Positions 11,893-25,141 of a DNA stretch of 64,000 nucleotides are shown here, in pieces. Origin of the DNA: Lutjanus erythropterus (taxonomy: Eukaryota; Chordata; Actinopteri; Lutjaniformes; Lutjanidae); the NCBI GenBank assembly GCA_020091685.1, contig CM034604.1, forward strand, positions 527,828-591,827, in the 5' to 3' direction. Positions within the stretch are counted from its first letter, which is position 1. Each line of letters begins with the position of its first letter. The position numbers and the translations under genes were made by a program. The notes beneath the pieces were generated by a model that did not search any database, was not told the DNA's origin, and was given only the letters and a program-made list of their open reading frames with translations.

Positions 11893-13460
11893 GTAATCAG
11901 TAATCTAATCCAAGTATCACATTATTAAAATAATGTAACTTGCTTACTTTTGTTACTTTTGGATTAACTCCCCCCTGACAACTTAGCTAGATAACTGTAT
12001 TTGTGTGTAGCTAATGGTAGTGGTTGGTCTTGAATGTAAATGTTTCTTTAAATTAGACTTTGAGTACTTGGATGATGACTGTTTTCACAGCTGAAGGCCG
12101 AACTGTCACTGTACTATGATGTTGTTCCTCTTTTCTGATTTGAAGACAAAATAATGGCAAAAGTTCCACCCAGTGAAGCATTTTTCACTAGAGGTCATGA
12201 TAACGAACTGACTGTATTGAAACTTATATGAGATTTGTGAACTGTTGTAATGTGTGCGTACTGTGCATGGTAGTATATTGCTCTTTATTTCAAAATGTGT
12301 TTTGAAATTGTAATTCTGCTAAGTAATGCCCATTTTTACTGAATGTAACTGTAATCTGTAAGAAATATAATGACCTTTTTTGGTATCTTGATAACATAAT
12401 CCTGTTACATGTAATCCACAACTTCCCAAGCCTAATGATTAACCACCCTGTTTCACCTTTGTTACAGAAATGTCATGTGTTTGTACATGACACCAAAGTT
12501 TTTTCTTTAAGAAACCTGTCAATTTCAGATTCCACAGTGTGGAACTCCTCCAGAACTGTCCTATGACAGGAAGGCAGTACAGGTGAAGATGTGATAAATT
12601 ACTGGGAATGTATACAGATCAAGTACCATCTATAATGTTATGTTGTTATTCTTCACTAGGTGCAGATCTGTGTAACTGCTGTGTAGCATCTGTAAGATAC
12701 AGAGGAAATATTCTGTTACGCTTGAGTTTGTTTAGGATCTGGAGAAAGTTGGAACTGTTCGTTGTTTATACTTTATAATGTGATGGAGAAAAAAAACTAA
12801 AAAGAAAATCTAATTTCTTTACTGTTTATGTTGTTCATCACAAGGCAGCCGTACATGCCACAGTGATGATGTGGTGTATAAAAATGTGTATTCATTCCAA
12901 ATCTAAGTGCTAATGATAATGTAGAAAAATCTTTTTTATACACTGGCATGTTTTTGTAATCCATCTAAAATCACCCAGTGAATTCATGTGTCAGTGAGAG
13001 GGTGAAACTGAAGTAGACACTAATACTGTTTGTATGTCTTTTTTTCCTGAGGGGAGTCATGGCACAAAGTCTCATTTTCAAAACAAAGTCAACAGTGGGT
13101 TGCGAAAGCCTTCATCATGAGCTGGTGGAGCGTGTCCTGCAGAGAAGACCAGAGGGTTGTTCACTCAGAGCCTTTATCCTGTCAGTGAAGAAGACTACTT
13201 GACAACACTTCTGTTCCACAGCCTGAGGAAGAAGATTTACAGCTTCACATTCTTCAAGATTCAAACAGTGAAGATGAACTGGCCTGCCAACAGGTTGATT
13301 TTCTTGTGAAGCATTCCTTATTTTCTTCTGTACATTCTTTTTTATATATACTTTGCTTTCTTTAAAGTGATTATATTCAGAGATTTCAGAGAGGACTCAG
13401 TACATGGGACACATGTTCTACCAACCAAGCCACAGGGGCACCCAGAGGACATTTTTTTTT
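11893..13460. other. Gene-free stretch
   Basis: Moderately GC-balanced sequence around 13060-13310 has short open frames in plus sense but no recognisable product. Nothing else seen. Confidence 0.55.
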
Positions 13461-13472
13461 ATTAATAATAAC

Positions 13473-13526
<54 letters not shown>

Positions 13527-14184
13527 TTTATTTATATAGCACTTTTCAAGCTAATGTGCAGAGTGCTTTCCATATTAAAAGATTCACAGAATAAAAAGGG
13601 AAAAAAGTCAGACCATTTAAATACAGAGTCAGAAGCATAAAAGATCATATTGAAACATTTAAAAAAGCATTTAGAGCAGATAGATGCAAACATTTTCTTA
13701 AAGACAATAAAACAATAAAACATTAATAATTGTAGGCCATTGTATAGAAGTGAGATTTAAGAAGTTGCTTGAAAGCCTCAGTGGAGTCTGCTGATCTCAC
13801 ATTAAGGGGAAGGCCGTTCCAGAGCCGAGGGGCCACAGCTGAAAATGCACGGTCACCCTTAGTTTTAAGTCTGGTCTGAGGAACAGCCAAGAGATTTTGA
13901 TCGGCTGATCTCAAGGGCCTGGCTGGACTGTACAGGGTTAAAAGCTCCTTAATATATTCTGGAGCAAGACCATGGATTGTAGTAGTTGTAGTTGTGAGAC
14001 CAAGTGTGAGTTTAAACAGGTAAAAAGAGAGTTACAGTAGTCCAGGCGTGACGATATAAAAGCATGTATGACTTTTTCTGTGTCATTAAAACTGAGCATG
14101 TGTCTAATCTTGGAGATGTTTCTTAGCTAGTAAAAACAAGACTGTGTGATCTTCCTGGTGTGCTGTTCAACGGATAGTTCACTG

Positions 14185-14760
14185 TCAAAGGTTACTCCAA
14201 GGTTCTTTGCCACAGATTTTACATTGGTGGTGAGTGGACCTAGAGAGGACTGTATCTGTAATTTGTGACATTCTGGACCAAAGATCAAAACCTCTTGTTT
14301 TATTGCTGTTGAACTGTAGAAAATTCATTGCCATCCAGTCCTTGACACTGGATAAACAGGAATGGAGTATGCTGAGACTGTTTAGTTCATGAGGTTTAAG
14401 TGAAAGGTAGAACTGTGTATCATCAGCATAACAGTGGAAGGAGGCGTTGTATTGCTGAATGATATGTCCAAGGGGTAACATGTAGAGGGAGAATAAAACT
14501 GGTCCTAGAATTGATCCTTGGGGTAGTCCATAAGTGATGTCCACTGTTGTTGACTTAAAATCCTGAATGGAGACAAAGAACTTCCTGTTTTCCAGATATG
14601 AGGAGAACCAGTTCAGTACAACACCAGAGATTCCTGCCCACGTACTCAGTCTGTCAATAAAAATTCTGTGCTCTATAGTGTCAAAGGCTGCACTTAAGTC
14701 TAGCAGCACTACAACAGAGCAGTGACCTGAGTCTGCAGCCAGTAACAAGTCATTTGTCAC
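14185..14760 (-). pseudogene. L2 LINE ORF2, reverse transcriptase core
   Basis: 191 residues with VVLLDLSAAFDTIEH (first catalytic Asp), YGLPQGSILGPVLFSLYM, and CYADDTQFYL (the YADD catalytic box). The upstream RT part (15063-14794, LLKGPTLDPTDLRNFRPIS) is in a different frame, so a break lies between them. Confidence 0.92.
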
Positions 14761-15645
14761 ATGAAGAAGAGCTGTTTCTGTGCTGTTTAACTTTCAAAAG
14801 CCACTCTGGAATTTTTCAAAAATATTGTTGTTCCTTAGTCTCTCTAAAAGTTGTGTTAAGACCACTTTTTCCAATATCTTTGAGACAAAAGGTAGTTTAG
14901 AAATTGGCCTGAAGTTTCTTAGGTCCGTCGGATCCAATGTGGGCCCTTTAAGAAGTGGCTGAACGCAAGCTGTGTTGAAGAGGACTGGCACACATCCAGA
15001 GGAAAGGGAGCTATTTATAATATTGAGCAAATAAGGTGCTAAAGTGTCCATAGATTTTTTCAAAAGTTTGGTGGGAAGAGGGTCAAGTGGGCAGGATGCT
15101 CATATGTGACACAGTGGTGAGAAGGTCCTGTAATGACATGGGTTCAAAGCAGTTTATTAGATCTAAGTGAGGGCCGGTAATATCTACAAATGATGCAGGG
15201 GGGGGGGGGTTAACTGTGCTCTAATAGATTTTATTTTTACTATGAAAAATGTGAGGAACTTTTCACACTCTGCAGCGGATGAGGCAGTTGCAGCTGGTTG
15301 CTGGGGGTTGACAAGGTTATTAATCATGCTAAATAGAGTATGAGGATTGTGCTGATTAACAGAAATTAGCTGTGAAAAATAATGGCCTCGAGCCTCCTTC
15401 ACCTTGTTATTATAATATTGAAATAGCTCTTTTAATGTTTGATAATGCACTTGTAATTTGCTTGATTTCCACTGTCTTTCCACTTTTCTACATGTTCTTT
15501 TGAGGGACAGGATGTCTTCATTTATCCAAGGGGTTGCTTTTATTGTTGATTTGAGATTGAGATTTTAGGGGTGCCACCATGTCCAAGGTGGATAGGCATA
15601 ATTTCTGAAAAGTATTTGTAAGTTAATTTGTATCTGAGTGACATG

Positions 15646-16521
15646 TCAGGGAGTGCGCTGTCTTGTTAAAGTTGTTGTTGGATTTGTCTCCACAGTCTGG
15701 ATCACAGTGTCAAACAAGATGCACATATGATCAGATACAGAAAGGTCTATGATGGAAAAATCATTTACAGTCAACCCCAAAGTAAACACTATGTCCAATG
15801 TGTGGCCTTGGTTATGAGTTGGGCCTTTAACATGTTGAACCAGATTGTAAGACTCTGTGATATTTAGAAATGCTTTAGAGCTGTGATTCGAAACATCATC
15901 AATATGGAAGTTAAAATCACCAACAATAATTAATTTGTCATAATTGACAACAATTGATGCTAGGAGTTCTGAGAATTCTGTTAAAAACGAAGGATTTGTT
16001 TTGGGTGGGCGATATACAAGAAGGCAGAGCACAGGAGAGGCACAGTTTATTTTAAACATTAGAGCCTCAAAACTGGATAAATCACCCACAGAAATAGGGC
16101 TACACATAAATTTACTGTTAAAGATTGCAGCCAGACCTCTGCCATGACCACTCACCCTAGGAGAAGTAAATGATTTAAAATTTGGGAGGCACACCTCAAT
16201 CAGCTGGCTATATTCACCAGGCCAACGCCAGGTTTCTGTTAGAAATAGAAAGTCTAAGCCACTGGAGGTGATGTAGTCATTTAATATGAAAGTTTTGCCT
16301 GATAGTGACCGTGTGTTAAACAAAGCACATTTAGCAGGTTCTATATGACTGACTGTTTTGATGTATCTTAGATTTTGTAAATTTGCACAGTTGGTTTTTA
16401 GCTGCTTAGGTCTGTGCCTGATTAGTGCTGATATTTTGAAAGGGCTATGTATAGGACTTAAGGGTATAGTGCTATGTGGAGATACTGGAGGTTCTGGGGT
16501 ATCAGGGGGGTCATGTTTCAC
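15646..16521 (-). pseudogene. L2 LINE ORF2, apurinic-type endonuclease region
   Basis: 291 open residues. Endonuclease landmarks are CALFNTRSLSGKTF, LFLTETWRW (catalytic Glu), VYRPPKT, IIVGDFNFHIDD (Asp/Asn pair) and SDHMCILFD (final Asp-His). All key acidic residues are still visible. The piece is part of the element at 13461-16660 and is followed by the linker and RT segments in other frames. Confidence 0.9.
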
Positions 16522-16660
16522 TACAAGTCATTTGTGAGTATGGTTTAAAATAGTATGGGATATTGTTCTCTGTCAGGATGAGGGCACCCAATCTACTGGG
16601 ATGGAACCCATCACAATAAGTCAGAAGGGCAAAAATAACTCTCAGGCCATGTAAGTTAAG

Positions 16661-19600
16661 ATATCAGGTCTGTGCAATATGCATTATCTTCAGTTTCTAT
16701 TATCTCAATATAATAACTGTTTCAAATTATATAATATCATACAATAACCAGCTGAAAGCTGGATATGAGACCAGGTCCAAGGACAACAGAGTTCCAGCGT
16801 GTGCTGCTGCTGTCATTCCCAGGTCACCAAATACCAACACTTTGTCATTCCACTCAGCATCTCATACAGACACACTATGTATCCTTTAATGTCTATGTGA
16901 GAAGCCTTTGAGATAACTTCAGTGTAAGCCCATCCATGTCAGGTGATGTAGCAGAAGTGGAGTGGACGGCTCAAACAAACACAGGACTGGGCCAGACACT
17001 GGGGCTCATGTGAAACCAACAGTTAACATTATCTGAAGTTCTACCTCACTTGCATAACATGGTGTACTTATTTTAACATTAACACTTTGATCTATTCTTA
17101 AGTCTAATCAAGTAGTTTTGAGGTCTAACCCTAACCAAACTGCAACAGTTTCACAACATAAACCACCATGTTTAAAAGGCTTTTTGGCAAAAACATCTCA
17201 TACAGATACTAAAGGGCACCATCTGCATCAGTCTGAGACACTGAGGGAGGGATGTTGGTATTTGACAACTTGGGATAAGGGTGAGGTTAGCAGAACATGT
17301 CTGTGTTTCTCACTTGTTAAACATGCAAACAAACAGAAATGTTACAAAGACACAAAAGGGTTTGAAAGGGAGATATTTATTGATTGGCAGCCTCACAGTG
17401 ATGACATTAAATCAACCAAGATATAATGTGTACATTAGTGAGCTTCAGATGTGATGTAGGCAGATATTTGTGGGGTTTGTTTTTGTTTTGTTTTTTTGTT
17501 ACCGGAGCTAGGCTAGCAGTTTGGCTAAGCTAATGTGCAGTTTACATATTTACCATACAGATGTGAGTGGTATCAATCTCCTTATCTAACTATTTGTAAT
17601 AAAGAAATAAATACATATTTCAAAATATTAAACTGTTCTTTAATGCATTCTTTAATGTTTTATCAGTATCAGGCACCTCTTGTCTTTTATTATTATAAAA
17701 ATGCTGATTGCCTTATTCTACTTTTCAAAAAAAAAAAAGAAATTAAAGAGCTTTTTGTTCTCAAACAAATAAAAAACATTACTTCACTTACTGTTGCTGT
17801 GTATTCTGTCAGTTCACTGAAGTTATAATGAATAAGTCATTAATGAAAGTTTGACGCCCCTCTTGCTCCTCTCCCTCTCTAACTTTGAGCCACATGTGGT
17901 CTTCACTCTGCGGCCCAGCTCTGTGCACACATGTGGTTTGATTTAGTGCTGTGGAAAGATTAAATAGGAAACTGGGAGAAGCGAAAAAGAGCTGTGTCCT
18001 TTCATATTATGAAATTTAACTGCATCTCTCGGAAGCTTTTATCAGAGCTGCAGTGCACTTCAGGACCGAATACCTCCTGAGTCCAATCACTCTCCTTTAT
18101 CTGGATCATGACTTGGTTTATGTGGTGTTCACAAGGCCCTGCCAGTACTCGCTGGACAGAGTTTTCCTCTGTTTTAAGCACATGATGCAATCCTCCAGAA
18201 ATGTTACAATAGTTAAGTCAGAAAAACTCTGACCATAAAGTTAAAAGATTAGAAATGAATGCCAATATTTAGCAGAAGAGGTAAAGTTCAACAGGGTACG
18301 CCACATATGTATCCAAGCACACAGTAAAGGTTCAGTCACATTTGACTTGAATGAAAGGAAACACAGTGTGCAAATTTGATTAATTATTTAAAATAAATGA
18401 AGCAAGAGGAGGCTAGCATTGCAGAGAGAGAAGCCAGCTTGACTTGTTACACCAACATGTGGCAGTCAGAGTGAGAAATGTAATGCTGATGTCAGTGAAC
18501 CTCATATGTCTCACTTCAGTTTTGTTTTACTTTTGATGAAAACACATTATTGAGCTAGCCAGCGGGTCATGACATGGTTTTATTAGAGTTTGGAGTGAGA
18601 AGCATATAATGCTTTAGCAGTATGTGGCAGGTGAGCAGCCCAGCAGTCAGCAGTGGCATTGGGCAGCTGGTACGCCTACAATGTGGTGCTTCACAGCCTA
18701 AATATACAAACTCATGGAGACGTCAAAAATGATTGGAGAATGTTTGGATCATCTGACCTCATTGTCCTGCCAGAATTGTCCTGCTTTATTCACTTTAGTG
18801 AGAAAGATACTAAAGCACTGCTAAACTGAGCATGTGAGCTGAATTATACTATAATTAAGGCACATGAAGTGATCAGCTTTCTCGTTCTTCACTCATTGGG
18901 CTGTTATACTGTACCTTTAAATACCTGATCAGTATTTTATCGGAAACTGTAACAAAATAAGCTGGAATAAATGAGAATAATGCTGAGTTATCTGGGCAAT
19001 ATATTGATAGTATATAAATAGTGAGATATGAGACTAAATATTGTGTTTTTGGATATATAAATAATGTCTTTTCCTGGTCTTATAGGCTGAGTTACAGTCA
19101 ATTGATGTCATTTTCTGAATTTACCAGACTGTTCTAGGTGTTCAGTTATTTGCCTTTAGCAACTTAGTCATTATATCCACATTACTGAAGATCATCTTGG
19201 TGCAGTAAGCACCAAGAAAGATAGTTGATTTTTGAGCCTCATTCCCAGAACTCAGCAATCTACTATTTTATCGACCTGTGAAGTCTCACATCACAGGCTA
19301 GATTTTGTCAAATGAGAAAACAGAGCCAAGAGGAGAAGCAGAAGTTTAGTTTTCTATCAGACCTACATTATATTACATTGTGCTTAAAGGTTATTATTGC
19401 ACTTTTGCTCAATAACTCCAAAAATAAACCAACTACAGCAGCTTTAATATTTTGTAAACACACTAATCCCTAATCCATACAATTATATGACAGTATCAGT
19501 AAATATCGATATTGTGGTCTTTGATCAGAAATATTGTGATATTTCTTATGTCCATAATATCCAGCCCTTTGCAGTGTTCTAATTTTCTTTTTATAATTCA

Positions 19601-20020
19601 AAAAAAGATGAGGCCACATTTCTATCAGAGTCCAAAAGAAGAAAAGGGTTTTCAAAATGAAAATGAACATGAAACAAAAAAGGACATATTCTCAGTAAGA
19701 TAAACTTTTACCTAACATTACTGATTCTTGGAAAAGGTAACAGATTTATCAAGTAATTACAAGAAACAGCAATGCAACAGCTGAACCATTCATCAAGGTA
19801 AGCTAATGCTAACAAATCATTAACAAGGGCTGTGGATGTGGAGGTAACTTTACTCTCAGTCTGTCACCTTTCATGTTTATTGGAATGAGCGCAGGATGAA
19901 TGTCACTTCTATCTAAATCACCCTGTAGATATTCACCACAGGAACACAGTATTTCTGTGTTAATGTTTTCTGGTGCTTTAAAGCTAAGCCCAGACAATGG
20001 ACAGTGTATATTACAGTTAT
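16661..20020. other. Gene-free stretch
   Basis: No gene, RNA or clear repeat recognised over 3.3 kb. The GC-richer patch around 18000-18190 has only short frames. Confidence 0.55.
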
Positions 20021-20034
20021 GATTAGATGACATT

Positions 20035-20407
20035 CATTCATTCATTTTCTGTAACCACTTATTCCGTAAGGGTCGCGGGCTGCTGGAGTCTATCCCAGCT
20101 GACATTGGGCGAGAGGCGGGGTTCACCCTGGACAAGTCACCAGTTCATCACAGGGCTGACACATAGACAGACAACCACTCACACTCACATTCACACCTAC
20201 AGGCAATTTAGAATCACCAATTAACCTAGCATGCATGTCTTTGAACTGTGGGAGGAAGCTGGAGAACCCGGAGAGAACCCACGCAGACACGGGGAGAACA
20301 TGCAAACTCTGCACAGAAAGGCCCTGCCCGAGCAAGCCGGGGGATTGAACTCAGGACCTTCTTGCTGTGAGGCGGCAGTGCTAACCACTGCACCACCATG
20401 CAGCCCC
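20035..20407 (+). mobile_element. Interspersed fish repeat with a clear target-site duplication
   Basis: About 373 bp starting CATTCATTCATTTTCTG and ending GCACCACCATGCAGCCCC. It is flanked by near-perfect 14-bp direct repeats GATTAGATGACATT (20021-20034) and GATTAGAAGACATT (20408-20421). This is a common teleost retroposed element; its family is not assigned. Confidence 0.8.
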
Positions 20408-20421
20408 GATTAGAAGACATT

Positions 20422-21892
20422 AACAATGAAAATACACAAAGAAAATAAGACTTAAATTTCACCAAATGGATGTGGAATAAAAATGGACTAAAACAAATAA
20501 TGACAAATGTTCCTTTAACTACTGAACATTTTTGTCAAAAGATTAAACCTAAGTCATAATGAGGAGGCTGTCCTGACTGGTGGTCCATTCAAAACACAGT
20601 GATGACCAAAAGAATGGGTGTGCAATGAAACCAGCCAGTGATTAAGACAGAAAAATATTTATTGGTTAAAATAGCTTTTCACAGATACAATGAATGGGTT
20701 TTTGTTTTGCTATCATGCACTTACACTGTACAACAGTGGATCCCCATGGATTAGCATTATCTGAGTAACTGCAACAAATGACTATTGCTCCTGTTGTGTC
20801 ATAGGGAGAACCAGCCATTGAAACCAGTGGTCATGTGTCTGATATTCTGCACTGTAGTGATGTGTGTGTTATAAAATAAATTAGTAACATGTGTATCTGC
20901 ATGCATCATATTACATCTCTATCACCAAGATCTCAGTGCAAACGCCATTGTAGCTGACAGATCCGTGACACATGTAAGTACCAACAAAATGATGCACAAA
21001 TGACATTTTTAAAAATGACAATAAAAAGGGGGGAAAAAGCCCAAATTGACATTTATCCTAGTGTTTGATAGTTGTGGAGCTACATTGGCATATATTTTAA
21101 TATAACTGACTAAATATTAGTCCAGATCTATAAGCAGTCTTCTAAAAACTCACATTTTATTGTGACACAGTTAGCTTGATTTACAGTACTAAATATCTAT
21201 CTCTCAAGCAGCAATGGTTACATTGAGTCTGAAAAACAAAACAATACCTACAGAACAAAAAAATCATTCACTCAAATATGTAAAACACAGGATATCATTC
21301 TACTGTATCTCTCTAGCGCCCACAAAAGATGAAAAAAAGAGAACATGAATCAATGACAGTAATAAAGCCTTTCTTTATAAAAGCAGCCTGCCCCTCCCCC
21401 CACCCCCCGAAGAAAAGACAAATAAAACCACAAAATGAAAACATAACAGCACATAAATTCAAAGTTTATCAGGAACCAACAGTCTACACTGACTGACAAA
21501 GTTACCAAAGAAAAAAACTGTCAATAAATATACAGTTTATGGGGAGTTCATTTAAATTTACTGTGAGTAAGAGATACTGTTTAGTAGTCAATTTTTCTTC
21601 TTAGTGGTAGGTGTCCTGCAGTTGCCAAGCAATAAATATTCACTATATTCTCCCCAAAAAGCCCTTCCTGTGAGTCACATGTAAAGGATGAGCCAGGTGG
21701 TTCATACCTAACATGTAGCTGTTCGTTGTCTCTGAGACGGCACTGGACAATAACTCCTGTCTGACAAAAATGTGGTTTTAATTGGAACTTTTAACTTTTA
21801 ATTGGTTTTTAATGGAACTGGGGACAAATAGTTATAATGTAAGTGAAAACAGTGAAACGTGTTAATAATGTTAATTCACACATAGATTCAGC
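20422..21892. other. Gene-free stretch beyond the gja1 3' end
   Basis: No ORF of note. It could hold a longer gja1 3' UTR; AATAAA on the minus strand also occurs near 21153 and 20656. Confidence 0.5.
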
Positions 21893-23958
21893 TTTATTAC
21901 ACAAGCAAGAGCAACTCAATTCAAGTGTGGCTGAGTCCACCCAATGATCTTTCAATGCAAACGCATCTGAAAAACTCTCAGGGCCTGTGGAATGTTGTGT
22001 GTGAAAAAAATCTGTTTTAACATAAACTGGGTTTCATTTTCCTACTTCATACTTTGGGCCATCTTTCCAATTGGTTATGATGATGTCTTACTGACCAGCT
22101 GTACTGATGAGCTACACACACATTCCCCAAGACAGCACACGGGTTTGTATTAAAGCAAGGCTTTAATATAAATATAAATCCTCACCTTCAAAAAACTTGA
22201 ATAGGCAGCAAAGGAGATATCCACACATCAATTTGGGTGGGTTAGAAAGCCACAAAAAAGTCCACAGGCCATGGTCTATTTCATTAAATAGACTAACATT
22301 GCATTTATCTCAGCCTGAGGACTTTTTTGTGGCTGACTAGCACAGCAAAACTGATGTGCGGGCATCTCCTTTACCAGCTATTCAAGTTTGCCTCCATTAC
22401 CAAGGCACCCAAGGTTTACTTTTTTTGATGCTCTAAGTAGGCACAGTTTCACAGCACTCAAAAAAAAAAAAAAAAAGATACAACCTCTGTTTGTATGTTC
22501 CCAACAAGAGATCTGTTCTACTCGTACTTGTAATGACTCCTCAAAAGGCAAGATGGACGTGACATTATTCTCCACCAATACCTCTTAGGGACAAAGTACA
22601 CTACATCCTATCTCCTACCAAAATGCAGTGTTGTTGTTTTTTTTTAATAATAGAGATCTTTTCTGTAATTAACCTTAACAAAACAGTTTCAGAGAGGGTT
22701 CACACCTGAAGGTCTGCTTCCTGAATTGAACCTATGTGATGATGATACATCGTTGCAATTGTCCAGTTGGCTGTATTTGAGCTCACAAAGGCAAAACTCA
22801 CAGTCCAAAAATTGTAAATAGAAGTCATGTGGTGGAAATGTCATTGGATTATTGCTCATTTGGTCAGCCAGTAAAAAGACAATAAACCTGCCCCACCTTA
22901 AGGTTTTGTTCATGTTGGTGAGGATGTGGAGAACATATAATCAGACTTTAGACTGCACATCTGAATGTATCGTATGACAGCGGGTAGTAAATAATTTAAT
23001 AATGCAGCCATTTTTCACTTCGTCATGTGTCCCGGTTTGTCCTCCTCTCTTGAGACCACCCCTATGAGATGGACCAAAGAGAGGCTGTTTGAGTTTGAAA
23101 TGAACCACACCAAAGGGTAGAAGCTCCAGGGTTCAGTTTGACTAGACAAATGAGTGTTGTGTGAAGATGTCCTTAGTTACCTTAACCGCAGGGAAGTGGT
23201 TGTTGTTGTCTGCTTATACTAAACTGTCCATGGTTGCAGCTATAATTATTACCTGGAACCTGAATGGATCTGGATGTGTTTACCCTCAACTCATTCTTTC
23301 AATTCCCAATTTACAGAATTTGACTAGTTTAAGGATTTAGGACAGGTGGGTATGGATATTTGTTTATTTGACCAGGACAATGCTCACTGATCAACAGAAG
23401 AAAGGACTACAAATGAACCAGAGATTGCCTAGAAAGCTCATTTTATCTGGTCAGATGTGGGAAAAAAACAAAACAAAACTAAGAAGGCAACCTATTGTCA
23501 AGCTCACCATCACCATACCTTCAGATGTCAGCCATGGCAGTGGGAAGTAAAATGCGGTCACCAATAGAAAGATTAGCAGAAATTATTAAAACAAGAAGGA
23601 AACAGAATCTTTCTTGAATGTTGTCACTTTGACCAATGTCACCCTCTGTCGGCTGATCAGTGACTGGTTCTAAGGAGCGCCTCTGTTCCACCTTTGCACC
23701 ACCATTCCTGTGCTGTTCTATTTTCTGAAGGCTGGGTTAGCTCCACTAAAAAGTTATGGTAAACGTCATTAAAAAAAAAATGCAACTTGTACCTTTGACA
23801 GTGTTACATAAAAAGTTTTAATGTCTCTTGGATAGACTAAGAGTCTCTAAGCTGAAGACAGTGATCGAGGTTAGCCCATCTCTGACATGATCTATGTGAT
23901 TTAATGTTTCCCAACTCTCTGGTGTCAGCCAGACAGAGGTGGGAGGAGGATCCGGGGC
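21893..23958 (-). other. gja1: Probable gja1 3' UTR with poly(A) signal and a miR-1/206-type site
   Basis: There is no ORF worth calling here. An AATAAA on the minus strand (21893-21898) would give a 3' UTR of about 2.07 kb, similar in scale to the long mammalian Cx43 UTR. An earlier AATAAA near 23361-23368 is an alternative. The minus strand carries ACATTCCA at 21988-21995, the seed match of the miR-1/miR-206 family, which is known to repress Cx43 in muscle. The extent is inferred. Confidence 0.4.
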
Positions 23959-25125
23959 TTACACGTCCAGGTCGTCTGGCCTGGCTCGGCAGCTCATTCT
24001 GCTGCTGGCCCGGCTGCAGGGCCTGGCGTCCAGCAGTGCCAGTGGCTGCATCTCATGTCCTGCTGACGAGGACAGTTTCTTATGCTCCTGGGTATCATCG
24101 GGGAAGTCAAAGGCTTGTGCATGGGAGTTTGAAATAGTGCTTCCTCCACCATTGTGGCCGAGTCGGTTCTGCTCTGTGGAGTAGTTAGCCCAGTTCTGCT
24201 CATTGGCCTGTTTGTTATAATTACGGCACGAACCGGTTCCCCGCTCCCCTGTGGCCAGCTTGTAGCCTGGGGGGGACATGGGTGAGAGTGGGGCAGTCGG
24301 GGAGGAACAGCCGTTATAGTATGCATACTTGGCGGTGGACAGTTCTTTAGGGGTAGGGCTCAGGGTTCCTCCACTGGGGTACAGTGTGGTCTGCTGCTTG
24401 CCCTTCACCCGGTCTTTAATCCTCTTAAAGAAGACGTAGAAGAGCTCGATCACATTGAGCAGCAGGGACACCAGAGAGACCACCAGCATGAAGATGATGA
24501 AAACAGTTTTCTCTGTGGGACGGGACAAGAAACAGTCCACCCTGTGTGGACAAGGGGACCTCTCACAGGTGTAGACTGCACTCAGACTGAAGCCATACAT
24601 GTACCACTGGATGACCAGGAAGCCCACCTCGAACATGGACTTGAAGAAGATGCTGACGATGTAAGTTCTGAGCAGGGCCCCCTTCATCTTGACTTTTCCA
24701 TGCTCCTCAATGCCATACTTTAGCTTCTTCATTTCAATTTTCTTTAGTGGAATGTCAACATCGCCTCCATCATTCTGAACAGCTTTAAGCTCCTCCTCCT
24801 TCCTGTTGAACTTCTGCTCCTTCCTGTTCAGGTAGAAGACATGAGCCAGGTACAGCAGGGTGGGCGTCGACACGAAGATGATCTGCAGCACCCAGAAGCG
24901 AACATGGGAGATGGGGAAGGACTTGTCATAGCAAACGTTCTCACAACCAGGCTGCTGGGTGTTACACTTGAATGCTGACTGTTCATCTCCCCATGCTGAC
25001 TCCACTGCAGTACCCAGGACCAGGATCCTGAATATGAAGAGGACTGATAGCCACACCTTCCCCCCAGCAGTGGAGTAGGCCTGGACCTTGTCCAGAAGAC
25101 GGCCCAGAGCACTCCAGTCACCCAT
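23959..25125 (-). CDS. gja1: Connexin 43 (gap junction alpha-1), complete coding exon
   Basis: Gap-junction channel subunit; six form a connexon that docks with one on the neighbouring cell. The 388-residue protein is close to mammalian Cx43 (382). It starts [13 protein letters not shown], has four membrane segments (about 23-45, 76-97, 155-177, 207-230), and both extracellular loops carry the canonical cysteines: C54, C61, C65 (x6, x3) and C187, C192, C198 (x4, x5). SRPTEKT precedes TM4. The long tail keeps Cx43 hallmarks: a proline-rich [10 protein letters not shown] stretch (PPxY, about 281-290), a Ser/Arg-rich end and a terminal PDDLDV where mammals have PDDLEI, so a PDZ-binding end is kept. 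The coding region is one exon; a strong acceptor (pyrimidine tract, CCAG) lies 16 nt before the ATG, as usual for connexins. The nearest relatives in the window are two smaller connexins at 34 and 44 kb. Whether this is the a or b teleost copy cannot be told from sequence alone. Confidence 0.97.
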   Translation of the reverse strand: MGDWSALGRLLDKVQAYSTAGGKVWLSVLFIFRILVLGTAVESAWGDEQSAFKCNTQQPGCENVCYDKSFPISHVRFWVLQIIFVSTPTLLYLAHVFYLNRKEQKFNRKEEELKAVQNDGGDVDIPLKKIEMKKLKYGIEEHGKVKMKGALLRTYIVSIFFKSMFEVGFLVIQWYMYGFSLSAVYTCERSPCPHRVDCFLSRPTEKTVFIIFMLVVSLVSLLLNVIELFYVFFKRIKDRVKGKQQTTLYPSGGTLSPTPKELSTAKYAYYNGCSSPTAPLSPMSPPGYKLATGERGTGSCRNYNKQANEQNWANYSTEQNRLGHNGGGSTISNSHAQAFDFPDDTQEHKKLSSSAGHEMQPLALLDARPCSRASSRMSCRARPDDLDV

Positions 25126-25141
25126 TCTCAGGGAGCGTTAG
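25126..25141 (-). other. gja1: gja1 exon 2 5' leader and splice acceptor
   Basis: On the minus strand a pyrimidine-rich run ending in CTCCTCCAG stops at 25142, leaving 16 untranslated bases before the ATG at 25125. The 34-kb connexin has an acceptor exactly the same distance from its ATG. Confidence 0.75.

Larger units (their letters stand above)
13461..16660 (-). mobile_element. L2-type LINE, 5' truncated, decayed
   Basis: The minus strand reads, in order: a piece of ORF1 ending DGFHPSRLGALILTENN (near 16590), endonuclease, a linker, reverse transcriptase, the C-terminal tail (LWNGLPLNVRSADS, 13723-13914), a short 3' UTR with GTGCTATATAAATAAAAT, and an (ATT)n tail (13461-13526). The ATT-repeat tail and the RT signature identify the L2 (Maui-like) clade. 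The reading frame is broken in several places, including near a G10-11 run at about 15200. Confidence 0.92.

Noticed and set aside
13060-13330. GC-balanced stretch resembling an exon
   Set aside because: Short interrupted frames in all readings, no splice pair, no known protein.
13404-13640. Asn-repeat open frame
   Set aside because: It is the (AAT)n tail of the L2 LINE read in frame.
24828-25121. Open frames overlapping gja1 in other frames
   Set aside because: Shadows of the Cx43 coding sequence; composition is explained by the connexin codons.
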